Shown piece by piece: positions 46,241 through 59,400 of a stretch of DNA of 64,000 nucleotides. Position 1 is the first letter of the stretch. The number at the start of each line of letters is the position of its first letter. Source of the DNA: Vitellaria paradoxa (Eukaryota; Streptophyta; Magnoliopsida; Ericales; Sapotaceae); NCBI GenBank assembly GCA_019916065.1, contig CM034240.1, positions 46,858,238 to 46,922,237 on the forward strand, written 5' to 3'. A program made the position numbers and the translations under genes. Below the pieces are notes generated by a model. The model made no database searches, was not told where the DNA came from, and saw only the letters and a program-made list of their open reading frames with translations.

Positions 46241-47141
46241 TTTTATAAACAATAAGCCATTAAAAAATATTTAAGTACTTGTATTGCATAAATATTATGC
46301 ATTGACACATCATTTTAGTTTTTAATATGATTTTGGCCACTTTTTTTGATTAAAAATTTTAATTACTTAATTATGTGAAATTTGAAGAGTCTAATTAGTG
46401 TGTGTGTGTGAGTGAGAGAGAGAGAGAGAGAGAGAGTTGTTGGATTATTACCCATAATGGCCCATGTAGCATGTATATTGCTTAAGAACAAATCATATGT
46501 CAAACAAGCATCAAGGGGTCAACCAAGCCAGCTCCTTAATTTTTGTTCCGTTCAAAAAAAAAAAAAAAGGCGTCTCTAAAGCTCGCCCTTGGACAGAAGC
46601 CACCACTTTCGATTCACTGGTCAGAAATGGATCTCCATTTGGGATTGATTATGCCTATGTGTGCGTGTATATATATATATGGTCCCTGCATATGCAGCAA
46701 GTTGGCTCCTTGGATTTGTCCCCCTTTGAAGCTCTACCATTCAAATTGTATGAACATGAAGAAGAAGAAGAAGATAATCGATGCATGGTCAATTACACAC
46801 ACACACACACAATATATATATATATATATATATCTATGTACGTACGTACGTATGTATGTATATTAGTGGTCATGATCTTAAAAGAGAAACTAAGAAAGTG
46901 ATACATGAAGCAAGTAGGTAGTCGCTAAGAGTCTTGGACAAAAATCAAACTTTGTGGGCGTGCTTTTGAAGAACAATTAATTAACAGCGTCACCAATGAC
47001 GAACTCAGGTTTTTGGTGATGGTCAAAATGGGTTAATAGGTAGTACTGCCTTCAATAATAATGTGGAAAGACTCACCACCAATCAAAAATTTTTTTTTAA
47101 ATAAAAAGAAATGAAAGAAAAAAAAATAAGTAATATGGCTG

Positions 47142-47175
<34 letters not shown>

Positions 47176-48307
47176 AGACATACACACTATATGTGCATGT
47201 TAGGGGTGAGCATTCATTTAGTTTGCGATGAGTTGGATTTAACCGAACAAATCAATTATTATTATTATTAATTTTTTTTTTTGGGATCCCATGTAAAAAT
47301 CGGAAACAATCGAAATTACATAAAGAAGTTCGATTTTATTTTTCAAATGCCCTATATATATATATATATATACATCTCATGATGATGTTGTCACTCATGC
47401 ATATATACTGAAATAAACTTGGTTTTTGGTTTTAATAGAAAATTTCAAATCAGAAATCAAAATACTAGAAAATAAAAATTAAAAATTAAATAGAACTTAA
47501 TTGAAACAAAATTATTCCTTTGGGTTTGGTTTTTTAAGATTCAGATCAACTTTTTTTTTTTTTTTTTATACTCATGGTGTCTCGGCTCAATTAAGGAGAA
47601 TACTAATAATCATTATAGAGCAAATTTAAGACTTTTCTAGTTAATTTATCGTTCAGATTAGTCCCGAATCAATTTTACTTAACTCTAGTGCATGTATGAT
47701 ATGTATTATTATTCATATACACACAATTCTTCTTTAGTGGAAAACAAAGGTATTAGAGAACATAAAAATAATTTAAATAGGTAGTTTGGCGTGACTGGGG
47801 TTAATTATTATGGAAAGAATAAGAAAAATTTTACCAAAATTAATTTATGACTTGATTGAGAATTGAACTTCACCAACTTAATTTCCTTATGCCCTTTTGT
47901 GTAACGGTATATGGTTTCGTTTGACTATGAAAAAAACATTCTACTTTTTTTTTATAACTTTTTTCCTCTTAGATGGTTTTTTCACTAAAATTATTTTTAT
48001 TTTTTTAAAAATTGTGACTTTTAAACGTGTTAATCACATTCCTTAAAAAAAAAATCGAAATATTTACATTTGTTTAGATAAAAACTAAAAACAAAATTAA
48101 AAAAATTAATTTTTTTCGTTAATATTTTATTCAAATAAATAATTTTTATTCAAACAGATGTGTATTTTTAATTTTATTTTCGATATAAATACAATTAGAA
48201 TGCTTAAAAGTTATTGTTTCAAAAAAAAATTAAAATTTGATGAAAGAAAGTTGTATACGGCAAAAGAAAAAATAAATAAATAATTTTTTTTTTTCTTTAG
48301 TCAAAAG

Positions 48308-48326
48308 TGTGCGCGCGCGCGCGCGA
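48308..48326. repeat. (GC)n alternating tract
   Basis: TGTG followed by about eight CG dinucleotides, then AGAG. An uninterrupted alternating C/G run is uncommon in AT-rich plant intergenic DNA. Confidence 0.9.
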
Positions 48327-49982
48327 GAGCTACGACGCCAGCATGGCAACTAGTCCTGCAACGACCTATGACACCCTCCTGTAGTTATGTCCAGAGCTTT
48401 AAATATTTCTTAAAATTTTTTAAAAATTTTAAAAATTTAAAATTTCTCCTAATTAAATTTTATTATATATCATTTTTACATAAATTTAATACAATTTTTT
48501 TATTTTTTTAAATTATTTAAAAACTTCAAACAGGCAAACACCCCCGTAATATCAATAAGAATAACCAAACACCATTGATTCGGCACTTTTAAATTCTAAC
48601 TAGCCAGTTACACTTGGAGTTGTGGAACCAACAACCCAAACTGATGGTAAGACTACCACAACCGATTTTCTACTATTTTTTTTGCCCTATTTTTTATTAG
48701 CACAAAACGTACGAGTTGTGTTTGAAGTTATATAAATTTGTATAAATTTATAAAAATTAGTGTCTCATATTTTCTATAATAAATAAAAAATTTAAATTTT
48801 ATAATCTCATAATTCGTATTTATAAAAATTTATAAGGTTCTGTATTTTTTTTAACGCCAAACAGTATGATTAGCGATATAAATTTTGACCGGACTCACGT
48901 GTGGATGATGGAGATGCAACCCTCCTCTAATTAAACTGAATTAATTAGTATATATGCTTGCCAATGAATTGAATTTGCAAGCTAGCTAGGTATCAGATAT
49001 GAGTATGTTTGGTTGATAAAAATTTAACTAAAAAATACAATAAAAGTAAAAAAAAAATGTGATATAAAGGTGATATGTGAAAAATTTTAATTAGAAGAAA
49101 GTACAAAAAATTAATTTAAATTAATAAATTTTGATAAATTTTGACCCTTAAAACGGGGCATTGTTGCGTGTTCCCTGATCCAAACCCTTCTCCTTCTTCG
49201 CACAATATATATATGTATGTATTTATATATTTATTTATTTATACTGTTGCCGGCCGCTTATTTTTTGTTGTTTTTTTTTTTTTTTAATAACTGAAAGGAT
49301 TAATGCTTAACCTGATGATCAACTAATCCGCAGAACCACAAAAATAAGGAAAACAAAATCGGATTGACGTTATCAATGACGTCCGATCATCTTTCTCCGT
49401 ACGTGATTAAGGATAAAACAAAAAAATAAAATCAATCGTAAGCATTTTGACTTAGCTGTTGATATGGTAAATAAAGAGAGTAGGATTTAGTGAGGTAACT
49501 AATTTCAACCGTACTAGGGGTTAGGTATTAATTGATTTAGTCTGAGGATTAATTGAATTAATTAATGGCGATTTCTTTTCCAAAGAGATTGGACTCTTCC
49601 GATACCATACGATAATTATATATATATATATATATATATCTATATAAACCTCCTCGGACCATTCACTACATGTCCTTCTTATCTTATTGTTTCCAAATAT
49701 GAAGAAATTTTACATTAAAAAAAAATTAGTAGCTAGATCTGTGGAACCCACCCACGAAATGAAACACATATATAATTTTTGGCGAATAGCCTGTGGTTAT
49801 ATATATATATATATATATTATTGTGCGGAAAATTCTTAACCTCCTTTTTTTAAGACCCCCTCTCCAAAGTTTTTATGGACCTCTTTTTCAGTGTAAACCT
49901 GCATGTAAAAAAAATGATGAAATAAAATGGTCGGAAGTGATCTCCAACCATAAATTCTCTGATACTTAAATTAGTTATAAGT

Positions 49983-50058
49983 ATGAATAATAATGTTATG
50001 TAGAAAGAGGAGAGAGAGGTATGGATAATAATGTTATGTAGAAAGAGGAGAGAGAGGG
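49983..50058. repeat. 38-bp tandem duplication
   Basis: Two copies of a unit containing ATAATAATGTTATGTAGAAA followed by GAGGAGAGAGAGG, starting at 49983 and 50021, with about one difference. Confidence 0.9.
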
Positions 50059-52022
50059 GAAGAGAGAAAGAGGAAACCTCGCTTCGAATACATCGCTATT
50101 ATTTATAGAGTATTTGACATGTTTTATGTTAATTTGACTATATAGTGGTGATAGGTGATATCATCAAATGATAAATGATGTAAGTTTGGGACAAATGAAG
50201 AGGTGACATTTTGTATATATTTTGTAAATCTTGTTCCCTGAAACATTTAAGCGCAATAAATGAAATAATTATATGATATAACTATCAAACTATTTTATTC
50301 TAATTTAATTAGAATATATCTTTTGGTCGGAGTGTAATTTATCATCAAAGAGGAGGGGGAGGGGGTAAATGCTATGTATTGGTATGGTATGTTGTCAAGT
50401 CAAGGGAGACATGTAACTATTAATTTTATTAGTTATAAAAAAAAAACTTTAAAGCTAAAAAATTATAGCCTCCCATTGCTGATTACTCGAAGTTTATAGA
50501 TATGGTTTGTTTGTTTATAGATAGAAGAGCATGGCTTTGTTTGGTTGCATTTGTTTTTAAGTTTTTTTTTTTTTTTTTTATTTGGTATGATTTTTTATTA
50601 AAATTTAATTATACTATAAAATATAATTTTTCATTCGTGGCAATGAAGAAGTTAGTTTTATTTATTTATTTATTTTTCAGCTTTTATGAGTTATTAAATA
50701 TAGCAGGTGTCTCCTTGCTCAAAATAGTGGTTCTTTAAGGGCAAGATAAAATTCAAGTGATGGCAAATTTATGAATTTTATAGGGGAGTTAAGGGTAATT
50801 TTAAAAATTTTTTGGACTAATATGTTATTTTAATTATAAATATCCGGTAAATAGATTTTATTAAAAAAAAAAAACTGACGCCAGTGTTATGAAAAAATTC
50901 AAATGAAATAGTTTTACAAATTCAAATGAAATGGTATTTCCATGGTGTTCAAATTATGCATTTCCAAGGTTTGAACATCATAAATATCGTTGACGGGCTT
51001 ACAAAACTGGGCCCATGAGTGGCCCAAATGTGATTTTATACGCATAGAACGTAATGGACAGCGGGCCTTCATATGGTCCAAATGGAAACGCCACTTAGGC
51101 TTTGCAGTATTGAGATATGTACATTTTAGACCGCACAATTTATAGTCGGGCTGGATATTTTGTTTGCCGCACAATTATCTCCAATGAATTTAGTATGTTT
51201 GAATTTGTTAAAGTTAATGATGTTTATTAGTTGTGCATTATGCTACTCAATATGTTGGAATTTTGAGATGTGATATAACCTTACCGTTGACAGATATACA
51301 ATCTTGGTGGAGTAACTGGAATTCTTTTGTTCATTAGCCATAATCTCCTGCTTGAGATATGCATTTGATTGCTGATGATGATATATTTCTTCTGCCATGT
51401 GTAATTATATTAATTTTATTTTCTTGGGGGGTTAAGTTTATTTTTACTTCAACTTTTATAATTTTAAATACAATATTTAATCTCTTTTAATTTTTCCTGG
51501 GCCGTTATTGAAATAATTCTGTTTTAAAATTTCATTTTTAATCAATTAAAATAACAATTTTTTGATTCATTTACAGCTCTCTCTCTCTCTTTTTAATTTT
51601 GTTTAAGAATAACTTTTTAGTGATTTTGGTGAAAAGTTATTGTCTATGTACTTTATAGTCGCAACAATGAGAGGTTTAGAACGCAGTCAAAACTAGAGGG
51701 ATGTAGAGTAAAAAAGATTCCTTAAAGCAAAAGGAGGTATTTTTTTGTTCCTTTCTGCTTTTAGCACTCCTTTCTCCTCAAAATTTTTTTTGGGGGGGGG
51801 GGGGGAGTGGGAGAGAGAGAAAGCAATTCAGATTTTAGAACCACCAAATAGCTCTGAACTGAGACAAAAAACTGAAAGAAAAAGTATGACAACGCAATTT
51901 AGAACTCCAGGGAGACAGAGAGAGACAGAAAAGGTGATTAGTGATGTATTGATCCAAACTTGTGAGTAAAGAATCACAGAGTTGAAAATTGATTTGTGTA
52001 CAACAATGGTACAACACATCCA

Positions 52023-52218
52023 CTTCCAGAGCTTCCTCAATGACATGTTTGTTTCTGTGTCTTTCTTCATGACTTTAGCAACTGCCATCTAAAAATCCCC
52101 CTGCGTGACATGAACTCTTCTCTCCCTCAGAGCAAACATCCCTGCTTCAGTGCACACTGCCCGCAGAAAGGAAAGGAAAGGAAAGGAAAAAGGCTTCAAA
52201 TCACCATTCTTTATACTC

Positions 52219-52249
<31 letters not shown>

Positions 52250-54381
52250 CCAATCTTTACAATAAGCCAAGTAGGTTGTGTTTTCACAAAACAGAAACAG
52301 CAAAGAGAAAATGCAAAACAGACAGGGAAGCAGAGAACCTCAAGTGAACAAACTTCTCCAAAGTTTCCTCTTAAAGATTATTCAAGTCAAGTTTTTTTCT
52401 TCATATCAACCCATACAAATAAAAGGCATATAATATTGTCTTAACGTTCCATTTTCAACAAATGTGCCAAGTGAGAATGTGCAATTTAAGGAAGAATCCA
52501 ACAGAGGATCGATGGATATATTCAATTAGAAGCAGATGAAGTCATTAGGCTTAATGAGTAGCGAAAAAGCAAACAATAATTAAGCCCATGACTTGCAAGG
52601 AAGCGAAATGGATATAAAAAGGGACACACCTCGAGTTCTGCACCAAATGCGCCATTCATCTTCCCCGCGATTTTCTTCAGATCAATACCACGCATCAAAT
52701 TCATTTTCCTTGAGTGTAGTTTCAAGATATGCAAACGTGACTGGGTACAGATCATTAATACGGACAATGAGACCATTAGAATAGCACACCAGACAAAGAT
52801 ACTTCGAACATCCAGAAATGTTTTCAAGTGATTTAGAATATTAATTAATTACATTGCACGCCAGTTCTTATTAACATTACTTGAGTGAATTGTTGAAAAA
52901 ATAGACAAAAGGGAAAAATAGTCAATTTAAAACATTAATGAATATTTTTATGCAACAAAGGCAGATACAGTAGTTCATGACTAACACTACATAATTCTTC
53001 ATTGGGATTTGGAAACTCAATCTTCCTATCAATCCGCCTGGGCCTTAGTAGTGCTTCGATTTGTTGCGCCATCAAAACCCGTATAAATCAGTTGCTTAGA
53101 AATAAACTCCTCTCTCTCAAGAAATTTCAAACAATTTTCCCAAATTTACACAGAGAACTAAATTAAAAACAAAAGTGCCAAAAATATAAATAAGAAGAAC
53201 AAAAAAATAAATAAACTATATCGTCATAGGAGAGGTAGGCTAATACTTACTTTTATCTTGTTGGATGCTTCAAATCCATCCAATTGATTTAGAAGCTCTA
53301 GCATTGTGCGCTGTACTTCACTGTCACCATTACCAGTTCCAGATTCCATACGAGCTGATCCAATACTATCAATCTCATCCATGAAGATGATTGATGGAGC
53401 ATGCTCCCTGAGAAATGGTAGAAATTTCATGAAGCCCAAAATAAAGCCTAGAACATGTGTCAAATATACATCCATCCATCCATCCATCAAGAAGCTGAAA
53501 ATAAAACAGAGCATATCTAGGGGCCATTTGCATCCCCAAATTTTTTCAAAAAATTCTAAAAAAATTCCTCTAATCAAATTTTACCATATGTCACTTTTAC
53601 ATTACATCAATACCAACTTTTGATTTTTTTGAACTCCAAATACCCTCCTAGTAATAGAAGCGTGCACGGAATAAAGAGATGAGTTTGAAGTTCAAAATTA
53701 ACAACAGATGGAGTTCTAAGACAATGTATCAAACCTGGCCATCACAAAAAGTTCTCTAACCATCCTGGAACCTTCGCCAATGTACCTCTGAACTAATTCA
53801 GAGCCAGAAACTCTAATGAAGGTGCAGTCAGTGTGATGAGCCACAGCCCTTGCAAGCAGCGTCTTCCCTGTACGAGGTGGCCCATAGAGCAAGATACCCT
53901 TTATACACGCAGATGTAAAGAGATTAGCAAGACTCTCAAACAAATCTGGATGTTTAATTGGAAGCTCAATGACCTACGAAAGTCCAAAGAAATGCATATA
54001 TCAAAAAATATGTAATTTATTTCAAAATATAGCATATATGACAGTTTCTTGTCATTAAATGACAAACAATAGAATCCCACTCTCACAATAAATTCCAAGT
54101 GTGATTGGAAATATTAGTGCACATCCGCAGGATGAAAACAAATAATAACGATGCACCTCCTTTATCTCTTTGCTCTGCTGGTGAAGACGACCAATCATGT
54201 CGTACGTAGAGTGAGGAACTTTTTCAACTTTCATAAGATTCACCAGTGCATCAACTTTGCTAGGCAAGATCAAGTGAAGTACGTAACTATCATTACGTAG
54301 AGCAACTCTAGTCGGTGGTGTGAGCTTTGTGATATCAATATTATTATCAATATCCACAACATATTTCCCTTCAGGGTTGAC
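52023..54381 (-). pseudogene. RPT6: 5'-truncated pseudogene of 26S proteasome ATPase RPT6
   Basis: Exon-like blocks at 54381-54157, 53973-53733, 53407-53251, 53078-52995, 52740-52630 and 52160-52023 match RPT6 (regulatory subunit 8), for example [55 protein letters not shown] and [16 protein letters not shown]. Defects: exons for the N-terminal coiled coil/OB part are missing; Walker A reads GPPRTGKT instead of GPPGTGKT (53874-53872); the normal GIAQPKG is replaced by unrelated residues; and the ATNRIDILDQ segment holding sensor 1 is reduced by about five residues. The block at 53078 has GG instead of AG at its acceptor and TT instead of GT at its donor. The last block has GG for AG at its acceptor and an in-frame TAG (52091-52089). 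Retained introns show origin by DNA duplication, not retroposition. Confidence 0.9.
53521..53647. mobile_element. MITE-like element inside the RPT6 pseudogene
   Basis: The ends GGGCCATTTGCATCCCC and (reverse complement) GAGGGTATTTGGAGTTC are flanked by CTAG on both sides (53517-53520 and 53648-53651). The interior CTAATCAAATTTTACCATAT block joins it to the family at 24546 and 26784. Confidence 0.55.
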
Positions 54382-54383
54382 CT

Positions 54384-56130
54384 AAAAAGAGGAAGAAGAA
54401 GAAGAAGAAGAAGAAGAAGAAGGGGGCGAAAAAAAAGTTTTACAGTTCATAGAAGTATCAGCAGTAGCAATTTACAATCTGATTCAACAAAAACTAAAAA
54501 TTCAACACTTGGCCCCCTCCCCACTCCAACCCCCCCCCCCCAAAAAAAAAAATGAAAAACAACTGCTAACAGCAAAACTCCAAAAGTGCATCGGTTAAAG
54601 TAACATGCAAGCGCTGATTTGAAGTGTTTATGGAGATAGAAAGCTACATAAGTATAGCACTAACACAAGTTAAAGCAAAAGCACTCATAATCTTAAGAAA
54701 ATGGCTTCCATAAGCTCAAGGGTCACAGGATTGACCCAAACACATTAAAAAAAACAAAAACTTAAACAAAAAAATATAAATAAAAAATGCCTTCACTATA
54801 TTTTTTTTATTATAAATATTTTGTCAAATTTAACACTTTGCCTGTTTTTGTTACGTTATATTAAGATAAATTATTTTATTCAAATATTTTATTGAATGAA
54901 AATTATTTTTAATAAATATTGTAATTAAATTATTTAAATTATTATGAAATATATTTTATTCAACTGTTTTTAATAAATAATATAATTAAATTATAATCAA
55001 TATATTTTATATTTATTGAATTAAATGGTGTAATAATTATATTTTATTGAGTTATTTCTAGTAAATAATATAATTAAATATAATTTAATATATTTTTTAT
55101 TATATTGAATTTAATATTTTTAATAATTAAATTAACTTAAATTAATATGAAATATATTTTATTAAATTCAATTATTTTTTTAAAAACTAATAAAATTAGA
55201 TAATTTATTAAAATAAAAAATTAATAATCATAAACAAAACTGAATTTTCAAACATAATTTATATTTTCATTGAAAAAATAACGATAAAAAATAAAAAATA
55301 AAAAACCAAACAAATAAATATAAAAAAAATGATAGCGTTATCAAACGGGTCATGTTATGTTCAATAAACTATTTTTTTTCTAAGTTTTTGAAATAACCAA
55401 ACTTTTTATTTGCCTGGTAATAATGTTATAATTTTTTTTCAATTTTTATGCATTTGATTAAGCAATTTTGGTTATGGATAAAAGTTGGATTTGAGGAAAG
55501 AAAATAAAGAAACGGTAAAAATGACTTATTAAATTTGGTTAACGTGAAGGGAGAAAAAAAAAAAAAAAAAAAAAAAAAACACGAAGAAAACGAAAAGATA
55601 GTGGTATCAAGAGAGAATAAGTTTTCTAGCGAGGTTAAAATAGTAAATTTATCATTTTATAGGTTAAATAATAAATTTTTTTTATACAGCAGAGAGACTG
55701 TAATGTATTATCGAAGGTATTGGACCATATGAATTATATTCCAAATATGAAAAAAAAAAAAAATCAGAATTTTCCGTTTGACATACAATATTTTGTTGAA
55801 AATCTCTGAAAATTTCTATAAATCTCTGTTAACTTTATATCACATCAATTTTTTTCTCTCACTGCACGTATTACGAGCTCTCTCCAAACCACAATTTATC
55901 TTAATTTATCTCATTTTTTCTTACTCCAAACCAACCCTACATGTGTGATGTGTGGGCAAAAACTCGATCGCCACTTTGCGTTTAGCCCAGTAATTAATTA
56001 ATATATTTTGTATTTTTTTCTATTTATTTTGGCTTTAAATTATCAATAATTGTAAGAGTTCATCCCTCTATCCATTTTGATTTCATAGGATTAGAAGACG
56101 AGCATTCATCAGAAACCAGAGAGCGATCAA
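54384..56130. other. AT-rich spacer between the RPT6 pseudogene and the STRAP gene
   Basis: No gene, and the missing 5' exons of RPT6 are not seen. It holds a (GAA)n run (54389-54421), a C11-A11 run (54531-54552), an A run of about 26 (55554-55579) and a decayed MITE-like piece at about 55767-55935. Confidence 0.55.
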
Positions 56131-56141
56131 AAGCTCTAAAT

Positions 56142-56490
56142 TAGGGTTTCGATATATGTTGATTGCCGTCATTTCATCTTTTTACAATTTTTATATAAGC
56201 ATAAATATAACTTATTTATATGTGACGTCCATGTAAAAATTCTCTTCAGTAGTCATGTAATTGTTTGTTTGATCAACTACAATCTTTGATTCCCTATTTC
56301 GACAACCTAATCTTGGTTAGGAATTGGACGGCGGCGGCGCTCGTTGCATTTGCGATCTGGAGTTGTTTGTTGTTTGTCGTTTGTTGATTTGATCTTTTTG
56401 TGGGTACATTGTAAAAGAGGTTGCTTGTGAAAAGTTTTGATAAGAAGGTCGCCCTAGGGTTTGAGTGTTTAATTTTTTTTCTTGTGAGGA
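56142..56490 (+). promoter_or_regulatory. 5' region of the STRAP gene with two telo-box-like motifs
   Basis: TAGGGTTT, the reverse complement of the plant telo box AAACCCTA, occurs at 56142-56149 and 56455-56462. A GGCGGCGGCG tract lies at about 56331-56340. Such motifs are frequent in promoters and leaders of plant housekeeping and translation-related genes. The start site is not determined. Confidence 0.4.
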
Positions 56491-59400
56491 ATGGATAAGA
56501 AGAAGGTTGCAGCTCCACTTGTCTGCCATGGCCATTCTCGCCCTGTTGTCGATTTGTTCTACAGCCCTATTACACCGGATGGATTTTTTCTCATCAGTGC
56601 CAGCAAGGGTAATTGTGAATTTCAGTGAAACTGCTTATTTCGTGTGTGTGTGTGTGTGTGTTTTTTTTTTTTGGCTAAAGGCCCTTCTTAATTAGATGAT
56701 TATTTATCCTAGTATTTTGTAGATACTTCATTTGCTCCCTTAGAAGGTATTATATCTTCTGATGATTATCATTTGCTTTTCCCCCTATTTAAGCTGTTCA
56801 TAAATTCAAGTTTCAAATTTGTCAAAGACACTGGAAGTTAGCATTGTTTGTGAGCATTTTAGACTTTTCGCACTGCTGAGTGTTGCAAAAATTGATTCAA
56901 GGGTTGTAATTTCTTCTTAATTAAGCTGATATATTATTATTATTATTATTTTGCTAGCATCCAGAGGTTTCTCCCGATATTTCCACTTTGTGGATGGTCC
57001 TTGTCTGAGAACTGAATTTATGGTTGTAATTTCTTCTTAATTAAGCTGATATATATATATATATATATTTTGCTAGCATCTAGAGGTTTCTCCTGATATT
57101 TCCACTTTCTGGCTGGTCCTTATCTGAGAACTGAATTTATGATTGCAATTGTTGTCATTTTAAATATAAATGAAAATAAGGTGTAAAGAGGACTCCCCCC
57201 CCCCCCTTTTTTGTGATTCAGAAGTTACGCGATTCTTCGACTTAGCTAAGATAATAATTTGAGAATAATAATTCATAAGGTACACTATTCTTGGACTGGC
57301 TTATTTGCTGGGGGAGGAATCATAGAGCTTTTTACGTTATTGAAGTTCATCTGTTACCTACTTGGTATAGTTGTCTATTTGGGGGTGAAGTTCCGGATTT
57401 GTATAAATTTTTTAGCTATTGGAGATCTAGTTTTATTGTATTTTATCTTTTAGGTGGTTTTTTTTTTGGGTGCCAAGTGGGCATTCCCCTCGATGTTTTA
57501 AATAAAATTATTTATTTATCAAAAAAACAAAATGCAATGCTTGTAGCTTCTTTGGTCAATAGAGCTGGGTATGCTAAAATCACAGTTAGGTTTTAACATA
57601 TTCTATAATTATTTGGTTCATATTTAATTTTAGCCCTTTGTGGTTTTCTCCATTGCTAATTACCATGTTTGGGTGATTAATTAGACTTGAGGTGGATGAT
57701 CTGACCATCTGGGAACAACGTCAAGCGTTACCTATGGTAGGATCACTGGAGGCCAGTAGGTTAAAGAATAAAAGTGTTTTGGAGCAGGATTGAGAACGCT
57801 GACGAAAAGATAGATTGACAATGATCCCTTTGGGAAGGGAGGGAGGAATGTATAGGCTAGGAAGAGTCCTTTAGGACATGGGATAAGGTATTGCATCCGC
57901 CTAGCTGGGGAACTGCCCCTATGTTGGCGCGACCCTCAATAGCAAGGACAACTCCCAGTGATTTCTCTCTAGATCGATCGAAGGGGCTTCGGCGGATCTC
58001 TTGATTTTTGCCACCAAACTACTAGAACCCAATAATACCGCTAATGAGTGGATGGTTCGTCATTGGAGATAATCCTCAAGCTTTGCTCTAAGTCCGGAAA
58101 ATCCCAAAGTACACTAGCAGGATTTTGCTGCGTCTGGGCCTTGTTGCGGGGATGTCTCATGGGTTGTGTCTTCTTGTCATCTGCTTTTAGAGCTGACGTG
58201 GCACAGAAAGTCGCGCTATGTTTATATATGCTTTTGTGTTCTTTATTATTGTTTGTTATTGTTACTTGCATTTTCATCTGTCTCACTCCCCCCCTCTTGT
58301 TTGCTTATCCCTTTCTCTTCTGACGATGAATGTGTAAATCACTTGAGATTAATCATATCAGTAGTTTCATCCATCCAAAAGCCATTTTGCACCCCTTGAG
58401 TGTTTATACTGTTATCTGTACCACCACTGTACAGATCGAACATTTATGGGTGATGTTGAAATTAATATTGTTCAATAAATTATATTCATCATGATCTGTT
58501 TTGTGTATCATTTAGATTCAAATCCTATGCTAAGGAATGGAGAGACTGGTGATTGGATTGGAACCTTTGAAGGACATAAAGGTGCAGTGTGGAGTTCCTG
58601 CCTTGATACTAATGCTCTGCGTGCTGCATCTGGATCTGCTGATTTTTCTGCGTATGTGATCAGGCCTTGTCCTCTTGTAGATATTTAACATGAAAAAGTC
58701 AAATCATTTGTCAATGCCATTTTATGTCTGTGGCAAGTGCCACAAGTTTTGCTGTTGCAAATTGCACAACTCCAGATGTTTGCAATTGTTAACTTTTAGC
58801 ATGTATTGTTTTCCAGTTACAAAATTTATAATATCAAAGCTTCCATAGAAGTCTGGTCTGAAGCTTCGAAACTGCCTCTTCTAGATGCATTGAGTTCTGT
58901 TCACATTTTGCCTTTGAATTTGGTTTTATAATTCACGTTTATTTGCAGTAAGTTATGGGATGCATTGACTGGAGATGAATTGCACTCTTTTGAACACAAA
59001 CATATTGTTCGAGCATGTGCCTTTTCCGAGGTAATTTTTTATTTACTTTCTCTTTGTACAATTTACGTCTTTGTTATACATTATAGTATTTATGGGTCTT
59101 GTTTGTATGCTTTCAGATAATAATTTTTGTTTAGTTTAATTATATATTGTAAATGGCTCTCAAAGTAAGAATGATATTGTTTTTGAGTCCTTGAATTCGA
59201 ACAGGGACCTAAGTTGACATGTTATCTTAAAGAGAAGGGACATGTTCTAGAAAGGCCAACATGGCACAATGACTAAGAAGCATGTACATGAGATGAGTCA
59301 CATGACATGAATATTCCAAGATTTCACAAAATATCAGGAAACAGCAGGGTGGGGACATGTCAAAAAAAATAAATATATATTATATGTATGCATGAATGTG

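Larger units (their letters stand above)
41641..51990. other. 10-kb gene-free, AT-rich repeat block
   Basis: No gene is recognised. It contains a TIR element with internal repeats (42004-42764), a SINE (43972-44171), a LINE relic (45597-46240) and a (GC)n tract (48308-48326). MITE-like pieces lie at 48390-48545, 48717-48870 and 49008-49160, with a 38-bp tandem duplication at 49983. Microsatellites occur at 44393-44412, 46399-46437, 46795-46834, 47148-47174, 49617-49640 and 49799-49820. The 50900-51180 stretch is GC-richer and unidentified. A T8-G14 run lies at 51784-51805. Confidence 0.5.

Noticed and set aside
46497..46901. Overlapping plus-strand frames of 134 and 107 codons
   Set aside because: They are made by (CA)n, (TA)n, (GTAC)n-like and GAA microsatellites, with no conserved protein features.
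51745..52088. Open frames around the T8-G14 run
   Set aside because: The minus-strand frame is the read-through tail of the RPT6 pseudogene's last exon, and the plus-strand frame is its shadow.
52023..54381. Functional second RPT6 gene
   Set aside because: Missing 5' exons, lost splice sites, an in-frame TAG and a Walker A change together exclude a normal product.
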